Origin: a virus
Virus record (IMG/VR): IMGVR_UViG_3300032241_001320
Location: 1-34,751 of that record
Strand: one strand, 5' to 3'
DNA: 34,751 bases
Shown here piece after piece: positions 23,899-31,365 of the stretch; position 1 is the stretch's first letter, and each line of letters opens with the position of its first letter. A model generated the notes under the pieces. That model was not told the origin of the DNA, searched no databases, and saw only the letters and a program-made list of their open reading frames with translations. Made by a program: the position numbers and the translations under genes.

Positions 23899-24822
23899 AT
23901 GGACAAAGATCCTAGACGGATAGATGCGGGACTTCCCATTCCTTTTGATGACTACCTCTATGGTCTAGATTGGATTAAAAGGCCTGATATGATTTGGCCT
24001 GATAATGATGTACAGTCTGAAAGAACTCAAAAACTTCTGAGAGTGAAGCATGATAATGCGTCAACTTACTGGCGTGATATGTGCGAAATTCTTGAGCATG
24101 ACTTCAATACATTGCCTTTGGAGCAGTTCAAACATTGGGCTTCTATTCGAAGCATTCCTTTGCTATGTGAAAAAGCCTTTAAAGATTTTATTGGAATTGT
24201 AAAAGAATGTGTAAATGAGCATCCTGCGTACAAGACAGCGCTATATGATCCACTGATTGGATGTTCGAAAGAACTTTATGAGAATGGATTAAAGGTGTTC
24301 AGTGATTTTCAAACATCTATGAATAAGGTGTGTGCTATTGCTCATCTAAGACAGGGTGAATATAATCCTGAACTCTTAGCAAATGTCGAAAGTATTGTAG
24401 AGCTGGGTGGCGGCATTGGTGATATGGCAAATGTTGTTTATGATCTTGGATTCAAAGGCACATACACAATCTATGACTTCGACGTTGTAGGAAAAATTCA
24501 AAAATGGTATAATGAGGCATCAGGGCATCCCGGCATTAGATATGTTTCAAAAGTCGAAGATCTAAAGCCAGCGCAGTTGTGTATTTCAACATTTGGGTTT
24601 ACTGAGATGCCTTTTGATCTTAGAGAAAAGATTTTGAATAAGCTCGGAACTGACGGCGATTGGTTACTAGCATATTCACAACACTTGCTAGGACTTGATA
24701 ATGCTGCGTATATAAAAGATGTCTTTCTACCAAAATTTAAAAGGCACTTTGTCAGAAAACTAGACATTCCGTGCATGAATTGGGATGGAGGATCACGGCA
24801 TCTTTATTGCAAAGCGCTGTAA
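23899..24822 (+). CDS. Putative SAM-dependent methyltransferase
   Basis: A 307-residue protein. IVELGGGIGDMANVVYDLGF (166-185) is a clear motif I for S-adenosylmethionine, followed by YTIYDF, the usual acidic end of the second strand. It resembles putative sugar O-methyltransferases. The N-terminal 150 residues are helical and unassigned. A GTG at 23893 lies in frame, but the ATG at 23899 has GGAG at a five-base gap and is preferred. The substrate may be a sugar on DNA, lipopolysaccharide or a phage protein; the sequence does not tell. Confidence 0.65.
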   Translation: MDKDPRRIDAGLPIPFDDYLYGLDWIKRPDMIWPDNDVQSERTQKLLRVKHDNASTYWRDMCEILEHDFNTLPLEQFKHWASIRSIPLLCEKAFKDFIGIVKECVNEHPAYKTALYDPLIGCSKELYENGLKVFSDFQTSMNKVCAIAHLRQGEYNPELLANVESIVELGGGIGDMANVVYDLGFKGTYTIYDFDVVGKIQKWYNEASGHPGIRYVSKVEDLKPAQLCISTFGFTEMPFDLREKILNKLGTDGDWLLAYSQHLLGLDNAAYIKDVFLPKFKRHFVRKLDIPCMNWDGGSRHLYCKAL

Positions 24823-24840
24823 TTATTGTGAGGTATTATA

Positions 24841-25014
24841 ATGGCAAATCCGTGGGATCCTGTCTGGGCACAAAAGGCGCCGCCTAAGCCTTTATGGCGC
24901 TGGGATGTTTGGGGAGATAACAGTATGGTTATCAATATTCCTCATAATATTTCTTTCATTAAAAGAATCAAATCAAAATTATTTTTGGGGAGTAGGTGGA
25001 CTCCTTATAAATAA
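24841..25014 (+). CDS. Small Trp-rich hypothetical protein (57 aa)
   Basis: A 57-residue protein with six Trp, starting MANPWDPVWAQKAPPKPLWR. GAGG lies seven bases before the ATG. A basic, hydrophobic C-terminal half (ISFIKRIKSKLFLG) could touch membranes or nucleic acid. No family is recognised. The stop codon lies within a TATAAATA late promoter for the next gene. Confidence 0.5.
   Translation: MANPWDPVWAQKAPPKPLWRWDVWGDNSMVINIPHNISFIKRIKSKLFLGSRWTPYK
25006..25013 (+). promoter_or_regulatory. Late promoter (TATAAATA) before Hsp20
   Basis: A perfect TATAAATA overlapping the stop of the small Trp-rich gene, 61 bases before the Hsp20 ATG. Confidence 0.7.
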
Positions 25015-25018
25015 TATC

Positions 25019-25039
25019 GCTGATGCCTTAGGGGTCAGC
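25019..25039 (+). other. Short hairpin at the expected 5' end of the Hsp20 mRNA
   Basis: GCTGA (25019-25023) pairs with TCAGC (25035-25039), with further partial pairing inside and TTTT just after. It starts about six bases after the late promoter, near the expected transcription start. It could be a weak terminator for the upstream gene and a 5' cap hairpin for the Hsp20 transcript. Confidence 0.45.
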
Positions 25040-25074
25040 ATTTTCAATAACCTTGCTTTAACTAGGAGGCAAAT

Positions 25075-25545
25075 ATGAATACATCGTTCTATTCTGTTGG
25101 TTTTGATCACTTCTTTGATCACTTGGATGCGGTCCACGCACAGTTCTCCAAGACTCTAACGACCAACTATCCCCCACACAACATTAGCAAACTCACAGAT
25201 GAGAAGTATCTCATTGAGTTGGCAGTTGCTGGGTTCTCAAAAGATGATATCGACATGCATCTTCAAGATAACATTCTAACCATCAAGGGCAAGCACCAAT
25301 CTATGGGCAAGGTCCTAGACGATGGTGTAGAAAAGACATACTTGCACAAGGGCATCTCTGACCGAGAGTTCGAGCGTAAGTTTGTGCTTGCAGAGCATGT
25401 TGAAGTGACAGATGCTTCTTTGCGTGATGGTATGCTCAAGATTCATGTTGAGCGTATTATTCCAGAGCACAAGAAGCCCAAGAAGATTGCTATTAATCAT
25501 GAAGCAGAGTTTCTAGCAGAAGGATATAAGTTTTCCTCACGCTAG
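25075..25545 (+). CDS. Small heat shock protein Hsp20
   Basis: A 156-residue alpha-crystallin family chaperone. The domain spans about residues 30-135: EKYLIELAVAGFSKDDIDMH, then DNILTIKGKHQ, and a late DGMLKIHVERIIPEHKKPKKI that fits the conserved G.L.I...r..PE.kkPk.I pattern. Such genes are frequent in T4-like cyanophages. A strong AGGAGG site lies five bases before the ATG. The late promoter suggests a role during virion assembly or in protecting proteins late in infection. Confidence 0.93.
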   Translation: MNTSFYSVGFDHFFDHLDAVHAQFSKTLTTNYPPHNISKLTDEKYLIELAVAGFSKDDIDMHLQDNILTIKGKHQSMGKVLDDGVEKTYLHKGISDREFERKFVLAEHVEVTDASLRDGMLKIHVERIIPEHKKPKKIAINHEAEFLAEGYKFSSR

Positions 25546-25553
25546 TATAAATA
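25546..25553 (+). promoter_or_regulatory. Late promoter (TATAAATA) before the endolysin
   Basis: A perfect TATAAATA starting right after the Hsp20 stop. The terminator hairpin begins about seven bases later, near the expected start of this promoter's transcript. Confidence 0.65.
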
Positions 25554-25559
25554 CTCTGG

Positions 25560-25581
25560 GGGGGAGGCAACTCCCCCTTTT
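25560..25581 (+). terminator. Terminator after Hsp20 with GCAA loop
   Basis: GGGGGAG (25560-25566) pairs with CTCCCCC (25571-25577) around GCAA, a stable GNRA tetraloop, then four T. It would end transcripts from upstream, while the overlapping late promoter restarts transcription. Confidence 0.85.
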
Positions 25582-25595
25582 GTATAGGGGGATTT

Positions 25596-26207
25596 ATGCT
25601 GACGTTGACTACATTACAAAAAATTTGCACACCCCCAGCCCCGCTTTCTCTGCAATACTTTGTAGATCCTCTCAATAAAACATTCACCAAATACGAGATT
25701 AACAGCAAACAACGTATTGCTGCATTTCTCTCTCAAGTTCTTGTTGAGTCAGGTGAGTTCAAGTTTCTCAAAGAAAATCTAAACTACTCAGTACAAGGGT
25801 TACTGACAACCTTTCCCAAATACTTTACAGCACAATCAGCTATTGAATACGCACACAATCAACAAGCTATTGCCAGTAAAGTTTACGCCAATCGCCTGGG
25901 AAATGGCGATGAGGCATCTCATGACGGATACACATATCGCGGACGTGGATTGATTCAAATTACAGGCAAGGCAGCTTATGTAGCTCTTGCTCATGATTTG
26001 GGTATGACACTAGAAAATATAATTACATACATGGAAACCGTTGAAGGCGCAACTATATCTGCAGGCTGGTTCTGGAATAGAAACAATTTAAATGCTCTTG
26101 CTGATGCAGGAGATATTACTGCAGTATCCAAGAAAGTGAATGGCGGCACGAACGGACTACAAGATAGAATCAAGTACTATAATAAAGCTCTGTCCGTTTT
26201 GGAGTAG
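25596..26207 (+). CDS. GH19 chitinase-like endolysin
   Basis: A 203-residue glycoside hydrolase family 19 enzyme, likely the endolysin that cuts host peptidoglycan at lysis. Motifs: QVLVESGEFKFLKENLNYS (47-65, with the likely catalytic Glu51), ANRLGNGDEAS, YRGRGLIQITGKAAY, and WFWNRNNLNALAD with KKVNGGTNGLQDR near the end. There is no signal peptide or membrane segment, so release would need a holin, which is not obvious nearby. GGGGG lies before the ATG as ribosome site. Confidence 0.93.
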   Translation: MLTLTTLQKICTPPAPLSLQYFVDPLNKTFTKYEINSKQRIAAFLSQVLVESGEFKFLKENLNYSVQGLLTTFPKYFTAQSAIEYAHNQQAIASKVYANRLGNGDEASHDGYTYRGRGLIQITGKAAYVALAHDLGMTLENIITYMETVEGATISAGWFWNRNNLNALADAGDITAVSKKVNGGTNGLQDRIKYYNKALSVLE

Positions 26208-26209
26208 TC

Positions 26210-26947
26210 ATGCAGGCATTCACAGGATACATTCACGAAGGTATTAATCTTACCCTTGAATATCACGATGAACTCAATCCTCTTATTTGGGAAGATGAGG
26301 ATATGAAGTCGAAGGTCCGCGAGCGCCTTTTACAGATTGGTAGAATGTGGGCAGATTTTGCTAAGATTCCGCAAGATGCCATTCGTGATATTGTTTTAAC
26401 TGGCGGCAACGCTAACTACAATTATACTCCGTATTCTGATCTTGATGTACATTTGCTTGTCAATCTTTCAAAGATTCCGGGTGATAAAGAAACATTGACT
26501 GATCGTCTTTATGATAAGAAAGTTCTTTGGACATACAAGCATCCGCATCTAACAGTCATGGGATATCCTGTCGAACTATATGCTCAGGATTATCGCCAAG
26601 CAGTCGCCACAGAACAGGGTGAATATTCTCTAATGAAAGGTAGATGGCTTACTAAGCCTAATATTCTAAGTCATCCTGACTTTGACAACGACAAGGCCTT
26701 GCTTGATAAAATTGAAGAATACAAAGAAATGATTGAGCGTATTCTATCTGAGCCTGGCGATCATACAGGTGAAATTAAAAAGTTAAAAGAAAAGTTTCAC
26801 AATATGCGTTCTGCAGGCATTCAGCGTGCAGGCGAGTTCTCCATGGAAAACTTAATGTATAAAGAATTAAGAAATCGTGGATACATTGATCGACTAAATG
26901 ATTATCTTCAGAAAAAGCACGACGAGTTGCTATCACTAACTGCTTGA
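26210..26947 (+). CDS. Nucleotidyltransferase-fold protein
   Basis: A 245-residue protein. GGNANYNYTPYSDLDVHLLV (65-84) holds the GG and SDLD signature of the polymerase-beta-like nucleotidyltransferase fold, with metal ligands Asp77 and Asp79. A helical C-terminal half includes ERILSEPGDHTGEIKKLKEK and a final KELRNRGYIDRLNDYL. Similar proteins appear in T4-like cyanophages; their substrate is unknown. The start lies two bases after the endolysin stop, with GGAG upstream. Confidence 0.72.
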   Translation: MQAFTGYIHEGINLTLEYHDELNPLIWEDEDMKSKVRERLLQIGRMWADFAKIPQDAIRDIVLTGGNANYNYTPYSDLDVHLLVNLSKIPGDKETLTDRLYDKKVLWTYKHPHLTVMGYPVELYAQDYRQAVATEQGEYSLMKGRWLTKPNILSHPDFDNDKALLDKIEEYKEMIERILSEPGDHTGEIKKLKEKFHNMRSAGIQRAGEFSMENLMYKELRNRGYIDRLNDYLQKKHDELLSLTA

Positions 26948-26952
26948 TTTTT
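26937..26952 (+). repeat. 16-bp intergenic motif, copy 3
   Basis: TAACTGCTTGATTTTT, overlapping the end of the nucleotidyltransferase gene. It differs from the minus-strand copy at 10256-10271 at one base. Its TTGATT is the -35 box of the promoter at 26944. Confidence 0.55.
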
Positions 26953-26972
26953 TCTGGGGCTTGTGTTATGAT
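26944..26972 (+). promoter_or_regulatory. Sigma70-type promoter before DNA polymerase
   Basis: TTGATT (26944-26949) and TATGAT (26967-26972) are 17 bases apart, with TG one base before the -10 box (an extended -10). The polymerase start follows after 23 bases. Confidence 0.65.
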
Positions 26973-26995
26973 GAAGCATAACTGTGAGGAACATG

Positions 26996-29500
26996 ATGAA
27001 CTTCTACATACACGCCCTTCAACGTGGCAGCAACATATATCTGAGAGGTATCGAGAACGGCAAGCGCTTCAAGGTGAAGGTGCCGTACAAGCCGTACCTA
27101 TTCATCCCTGGAAAGCAAAATACAAACTCGTCGTACAGGACACTTGCTGGTCACACGGTAGATCGAATCGATTTTGCGAACATCTACGAAGCAAAGGACT
27201 TCCTTAAGCAATACGAAGGTGTCTCCAATATGGAGATATACGGCCTGGATAAGTTCCTTTATACCTATTTGAATGATGAATATCCAGGTGAAATTGTATA
27301 TGACAAGGACCTGATCAATATTTGTAATATAGATATTGAGGTCGAATCTGATTCTGGATTTCCAAGCATTCGTGACGCTGACAAGGCAATCACTGCCATC
27401 ACAATGAAGGTTGGCAAGAACATCTTCGTATTTGGATGCGGCGACTACACACCATCAAGAGAAAACGTACACTATGCTAGATGTAAGAATGAAGCGGCAA
27501 TGCTTCTTAAGTTTCTCGAGATCTGGCAACATTTGGACATTGATGTGATCACAGGATGGAACGTTGAGTTTTTTGATATTCCTTATTTGGTCAATCGCAT
27601 CACCAAAGTACATGACGAGACATTTGCCAAGAAGCTGTCTCCATGGGGCATGCTTGATGAAAAGAAAATCGAGATCAATGGCAAGGAACAACAGGCATAC
27701 AGTCCCGTAGGAATCTCAGTCCTCGACTATCTACAACTATACAAGAAGTATACCTACAGTAATCAAGAGTCCTATCGCCTTGACCATATTTGCTCAGTCG
27801 AGTTGGGTGAAGGCAAGGTTGACTATTCAGAATTCGATAGTCTCTTTGCCTTGTACAAGGAAGATTATCAGAAGTTCATCGACTATAACGTAAATGACGT
27901 TCTTCTGGTTGAGAAACTAGATGAGAAAATGAATTTCCTTGATCAGGCATTCACAATTGCCTATGACGCTAAAACAAACTTCGAAGATGTCTTTACATCA
28001 GTTCGCTTGTGGGATGTGATCATTCACAATTATCTGATCAATCAAAACATCGTCATTCCTCAGTTCAAACATACCGCCAAGTATGCACAGTTCGCAGGGG
28101 CGTTTGTCAAAGATCCTCTGATTGGATTACACAACTGGGTTGCGTCTTTTGATGTGACTTCACTGTATCCGTCGCTGATCGTGCAGTATAACATCTCACC
28201 CGAGACATACATGGGTAAGATTCGTCAGAACTTCACGATAGATCAACTTCTGGGCGGCGCATTTGGTGACGATGAAATACAAGAGCAATTAAGAGAAATG
28301 AATTGCGCTTTGACTGCGAACAGTTGCTTGTGGAGTAAAAGTCGAAAGGGTGCGTTTCCTGCTCTTGTCGAAAAGATGATGGAAGATCGTAAACTATACA
28401 AGAACAAAATGCTCGCAGCAAAGAAAGAATATGAGAAGAATCCGTCCAAGCAACTGAGTAATGATATTGCACGCTATACAAATATGCAGATGGCTCGTAA
28501 GATTCAACTCAACTCATTGTATGGAACGCTGGGCAATCAGTGGTCGCGTTGGTTTCAGATTGAGTTTGCAGAGGCGATTACGCTATCAGGACAGTTTGTA
28601 ATTCGTTGGATCGAAACAAATCTCAATGAATACTTCAACAAATTGCTTAAGACAAACAAGAAGGACTATGTTATCGCAGTCGATACTGATTCAAACTATT
28701 TGAATCTGGGTCCATTGGTCGAGAAGTTCTTTGCCGACAAGACACCCAATGAGATTGTGTCCGCAGTGGATAAGATCTGTAAAGATAAACTTGAACCATA
28801 CATTGATTCTTGCTTTGCTGATCTTGCCGATCATACCAATGCCTATACGAACTTCATGAAGATGAAGCGTGAGTCAATTGCCAACAAAGGCATCTGGACA
28901 GCAAAGAAGCGATACATTCTCAATGTCTATGACAATGAAGGTGTGCGTTATGCAGAGCCCAAGTTGAAGATGAACGGCATCGAAGCAGTCAAGTCATCAA
29001 CTCCTGCCTCTTGTCGAGAAAAGATTAAACAGGCTCTGAAGTTGATCATGGAGACTGATGAGGTGACATTGCAGCAGTTCGTTGAGAAGTTTCGTGCAGA
29101 ATTTCAGCGAATGTCTTTTGAGGAAGTCGCTTTTCCTAGAGGATGTCGTGGCATGACAGAATATCGTAGTCATGAAAACATTTATCAGAAAGGCACACCG
29201 ATTCATGTACGAGGTGCGCTACTGTATAATGCCCTGTTAAATAAACACAAGCTCACCACAAAGTATCCTCTTATTCAAGAAGGTGAGAAGATCAAATTTT
29301 GTTATATGAAAATTCCTAATCCAATGAAAGAGAACGTGCTTGCGGTATCGACTGTTCTGCCCAAGCAGTTTGGATTAGCGCAGTACATCGATTACGAAAC
29401 ACAATTTGAAAAGGCGTTTCTGGATCCTATGCGTATCATTCTGAACGTGATTAACTGGACACCAGAAAAGGTAGCAACACTAGAAGGATTTTTCTCATGA
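26996..29500 (+). CDS. 43: DNA polymerase gp43
   Basis: The 834-residue family B replicative polymerase with proofreading nuclease. Exonuclease motifs: NIDIEVES (Asp113, Glu115), ITGWNVEFFDIPYL, and YNVNDVLLVEKLD. Polymerase motifs: FDVTSLYPSLIVQYN with Asp386, RKIQLNSLYGTLGN, and AVDTDSNYLNL with DTDS at 563-566. Val before DTDS and Asn after it are less usual than in most family B enzymes. Length is near T4 gp43 (898). In-frame starts at 26984 (GTG) and 26993 exist, but the ATG at 26996 has the best gap to GAGG. The stop overlaps the next start by four bases. Confidence 0.96.
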   Translation: MNFYIHALQRGSNIYLRGIENGKRFKVKVPYKPYLFIPGKQNTNSSYRTLAGHTVDRIDFANIYEAKDFLKQYEGVSNMEIYGLDKFLYTYLNDEYPGEIVYDKDLINICNIDIEVESDSGFPSIRDADKAITAITMKVGKNIFVFGCGDYTPSRENVHYARCKNEAAMLLKFLEIWQHLDIDVITGWNVEFFDIPYLVNRITKVHDETFAKKLSPWGMLDEKKIEINGKEQQAYSPVGISVLDYLQLYKKYTYSNQESYRLDHICSVELGEGKVDYSEFDSLFALYKEDYQKFIDYNVNDVLLVEKLDEKMNFLDQAFTIAYDAKTNFEDVFTSVRLWDVIIHNYLINQNIVIPQFKHTAKYAQFAGAFVKDPLIGLHNWVASFDVTSLYPSLIVQYNISPETYMGKIRQNFTIDQLLGGAFGDDEIQEQLREMNCALTANSCLWSKSRKGAFPALVEKMMEDRKLYKNKMLAAKKEYEKNPSKQLSNDIARYTNMQMARKIQLNSLYGTLGNQWSRWFQIEFAEAITLSGQFVIRWIETNLNEYFNKLLKTNKKDYVIAVDTDSNYLNLGPLVEKFFADKTPNEIVSAVDKICKDKLEPYIDSCFADLADHTNAYTNFMKMKRESIANKGIWTAKKRYILNVYDNEGVRYAEPKLKMNGIEAVKSSTPASCREKIKQALKLIMETDEVTLQQFVEKFRAEFQRMSFEEVAFPRGCRGMTEYRSHENIYQKGTPIHVRGALLYNALLNKHKLTTKYPLIQEGEKIKFCYMKIPNPMKENVLAVSTVLPKQFGLAQYIDYETQFEKAFLDPMRIILNVINWTPEKVATLEGFFS

Positions 29501-29784
29501 GTAAGCCCACAACAGACATTCCTGATGACTATGACTTTGGATTTACAACACACTCAGCAGATGAAGTCGAAGCACCTGCAGCAGAAGTTGTACAATCCAA
29601 GACAAGCGAAGTCGAGCAAAAGTATCAGGCGATTATTGATAATCTACTAAAGTTGATCACACCTCTTCTTAATAATTTACAAAAAGACGCAGACACCAAT
29701 GAATATATCAAGTGGCCTGATCGTAAGAAGAAGATTGATGACTTCAAAAAGAAACTGGCGGATGTTGCTGCTGGAAAGATTTGA
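29497..29784 (+). CDS. Conserved small protein after gp43
   Basis: A 95-residue protein of unknown function. The N-terminal 40 residues are acidic and probably disordered (IPDDYDFGFTTHSADEVE). The helical second half includes YQAIIDNLLKLITPLLNNLQ and YIKWPDRKKKIDDFKKKL, a pattern I recall from a gene found between gp43 and uvsX in marine T4-like phages. It may assist replication or recombination, judging by position only. Its TGA overlaps the -35 box of the uvsX promoter. Confidence 0.7.
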   Translation: MSKPTTDIPDDYDFGFTTHSADEVEAPAAEVVQSKTSEVEQKYQAIIDNLLKLITPLLNNLQKDADTNEYIKWPDRKKKIDDFKKKLADVAAGKI

Positions 29785-29809
29785 CAATTCGTATATTATA
29801 TGATACATT
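29781..29809 (+). promoter_or_regulatory. Putative promoter for uvsX
   Basis: TTGACA (29781-29786) and TACATT (29804-29809) are 17 bases apart. The -35 box overlaps the stop of the preceding gene, and the -10 box lies in the first copy of a tandem repeat. Confidence 0.55.
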
Positions 29810-29853
29810 ACATATCACTATAATATATTATGTGATACATTAATGTCACTATG
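29792..29853 (+). repeat. Tandem 32-bp repeat in the uvsX leader
   Basis: 29792-29821 and 29824-29853 are related copies 32 bases apart, sharing TATATTAT, TGATACATTA and TCACTAT. The second copy contains the near-palindrome GTGATACATTAATGTCAC. It may be an operator pair or an RNA element controlling uvsX. Confidence 0.6.
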
Positions 29854-29870
29854 ACACACTGGGAGATAGT

Positions 29871-30935
29871 ATGAGCATTTTGGAAAAGTTGAAAAAGACA
29901 TCTACGATCAAAGAAACTGATATTCTTGCTGATTCAAAGTTTTTTGAAAAGAAAGATATGATTCCAACGTCTGTGCCGATGCTCAATGTAGCATTGTCAG
30001 GACGATTGGATGGAGGATTGGTTCCTGGTATGACAATGTTTGCAGGACCATCCAAGCACTTCAAGACAGCATTCTCGTTGATGATGGTCAAGGCGTACAT
30101 GGACAAGTATCCTGACGCTGCTCTTCTGTTTTATGATTCAGAATTTGGTGCACCTCAGGCATATTTCAATACGTTCAAGATTGATACTAAGCGCGTGCTT
30201 CACACACCTATCACAGACATTGAACAGATTAAGCATGATCTTACCAATCAAATCAATTCTATTGAGCGGGGCGACCACGTTATTATCGTCATTGACTCTA
30301 TTGGCAATCTTGCCTCTAAGAAAGAAGCAGAGGACGCTCTAGAAGGCAAGAGTGCTGCTGATATGACTCGAGCAAAACAGATCAAGTCGCTATTTCGTAT
30401 TGTGACTCCGCACTTGACAATTAAGGACATTCCGCTTATTGTTGTCAATCATACCTATATGGAAATGGGTCTATATCCTAAAGCCATTGTAGGCGGCGGC
30501 ACAGGTCCTTACTATTCTGCAGACAACATCTTTATTATTGGTCGGCAGCAAGAGAAGGACGGAACTGAAACAGTTGGATATAACTTTATTCTTAATGTTG
30601 AAAAATCACGCTTTGTTCGTGAGCGATCAAAGATTCCTTTGAGTGTTTCATTTGAAGGCGGCATTAGTCCTTGGTCAGGATTGCTTGAGGTTGCTCTTGA
30701 ATCTGGACACGTTGTAAAGCCTAAGGTAGGTTGGTATCAGCGTGTCAATGTAGAGACTGGTGAGGTTGATGAAAAGAACTATCGTGCTGCTGATACAGAT
30801 AATAAAGATTTTTGGTTACCTGTACTGAAGTCAAAGTCATTCAGAGCATTTATTGAAAGCAAGTATCTGATGACTTCAGAAAGTATCATGCAGGATTCTG
30901 AGATTGATGGCATATATGGAGAAGACGATGCATAA
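29871..30935 (+). CDS. uvsX: RecA-like recombinase UvsX
   Basis: A 354-residue recombinase that coats single-stranded DNA and drives strand exchange, the centre of T4-type recombination-dependent replication. Signs are GGLVPGMTMFAGPSKHFKT (48-66, with the Walker A GPSKHFKT at 59-66 typical of UvsX), LLFYDSEFGAP, the Walker B HVIIVIDSIGNLAS and a C-terminal core with PLIVVNHTYMEMG. Length is close to T4 UvsX (391). Its partner genes uvsY and uvsW are at 10898-12777. A GGGAG site precedes the ATG. Confidence 0.96.
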   Translation: MSILEKLKKTSTIKETDILADSKFFEKKDMIPTSVPMLNVALSGRLDGGLVPGMTMFAGPSKHFKTAFSLMMVKAYMDKYPDAALLFYDSEFGAPQAYFNTFKIDTKRVLHTPITDIEQIKHDLTNQINSIERGDHVIIVIDSIGNLASKKEAEDALEGKSAADMTRAKQIKSLFRIVTPHLTIKDIPLIVVNHTYMEMGLYPKAIVGGGTGPYYSADNIFIIGRQQEKDGTETVGYNFILNVEKSRFVRERSKIPLSVSFEGGISPWSGLLEVALESGHVVKPKVGWYQRVNVETGEVDEKNYRAADTDNKDFWLPVLKSKSFRAFIESKYLMTSESIMQDSEIDGIYGEDDA

Positions 30936-31047
30936 ATTTTTCAATCATGTAGGTGTCGCACTACTATCACTGTGGCTTATATTCTGTGCGATGATGCTTG
31001 TTATTACGCCATTCGTTGTATGGCATTTTCTTTTGAAGTATTGGTAA
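30928..31047 (+). CDS. Small membrane protein (39 aa)
   Basis: A 39-residue protein with one clear membrane segment (residues 9-33: ALLSLWLIFCAMMLVITPFV and on), short basic ends, and no recognised family. GGAG lies six bases before the ATG, and it overlaps the uvsX end by eight bases. Its stop is directly followed by the next ATG. The tight packing and ribosome site make it a credible gene. A holin-like role is possible in size but not supported by position. Confidence 0.6.
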   Translation: MHKFFNHVGVALLSLWLIFCAMMLVITPFVVWHFLLKYW

Positions 31048-31365
31048 ATGACTGAGAAAGAATTATATGAAAGAATTTCTGCTATTATGACAGCAGAGAG
31101 TTCCCGGTATGAGAAGGAATGTGATACCTGGTGGAATAATCTTTCGCTAGATGATAAAATGAAAGCATTCTACTCTGTATGCAGACGCATCTATAAAGGT
31201 GATGTAGAGGATCGCAGGAGTTATCGTGGAGTAATCTACGATGTCTTTAATCTCGGATCTGATGCATATGTGATAGGAATGGATTGTGGATATATGGATC
31301 TTCATAATTTGATTTGGGCAGGAATAGAAGCAGACAAGAAGGAGAAGGACACAAATGGCAATTGA
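31048..31365 (+). CDS. Conserved hypothetical protein
   Basis: A 105-residue acidic protein without a recognised domain. It has helices at the start (ELYERISAIMTAESSRYEKE), a WWNNLSLDDKMKAFYSVCRRIYKG segment in the middle, and a GMDCGYMDLHNLIWAG end. It overlaps the gp41 start by eleven bases, so it may be coupled with the helicase. Function unknown. Confidence 0.65.
   Translation: MTEKELYERISAIMTAESSRYEKECDTWWNNLSLDDKMKAFYSVCRRIYKGDVEDRRSYRGVIYDVFNLGSDAYVIGMDCGYMDLHNLIWAGIEADKKEKDTNGN

Noticed and set aside
25051-25060. A TGCTTTA resembling the T4 MotA box before Hsp20
   Set aside because: No -10 box follows at the right distance, and a late promoter already serves the gene.
26944-27207. 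An 87-residue open frame over the start of the polymerase gene
   Set aside because: It lies in another frame of the clear gp43 start region and its sequence has no protein-like pattern.
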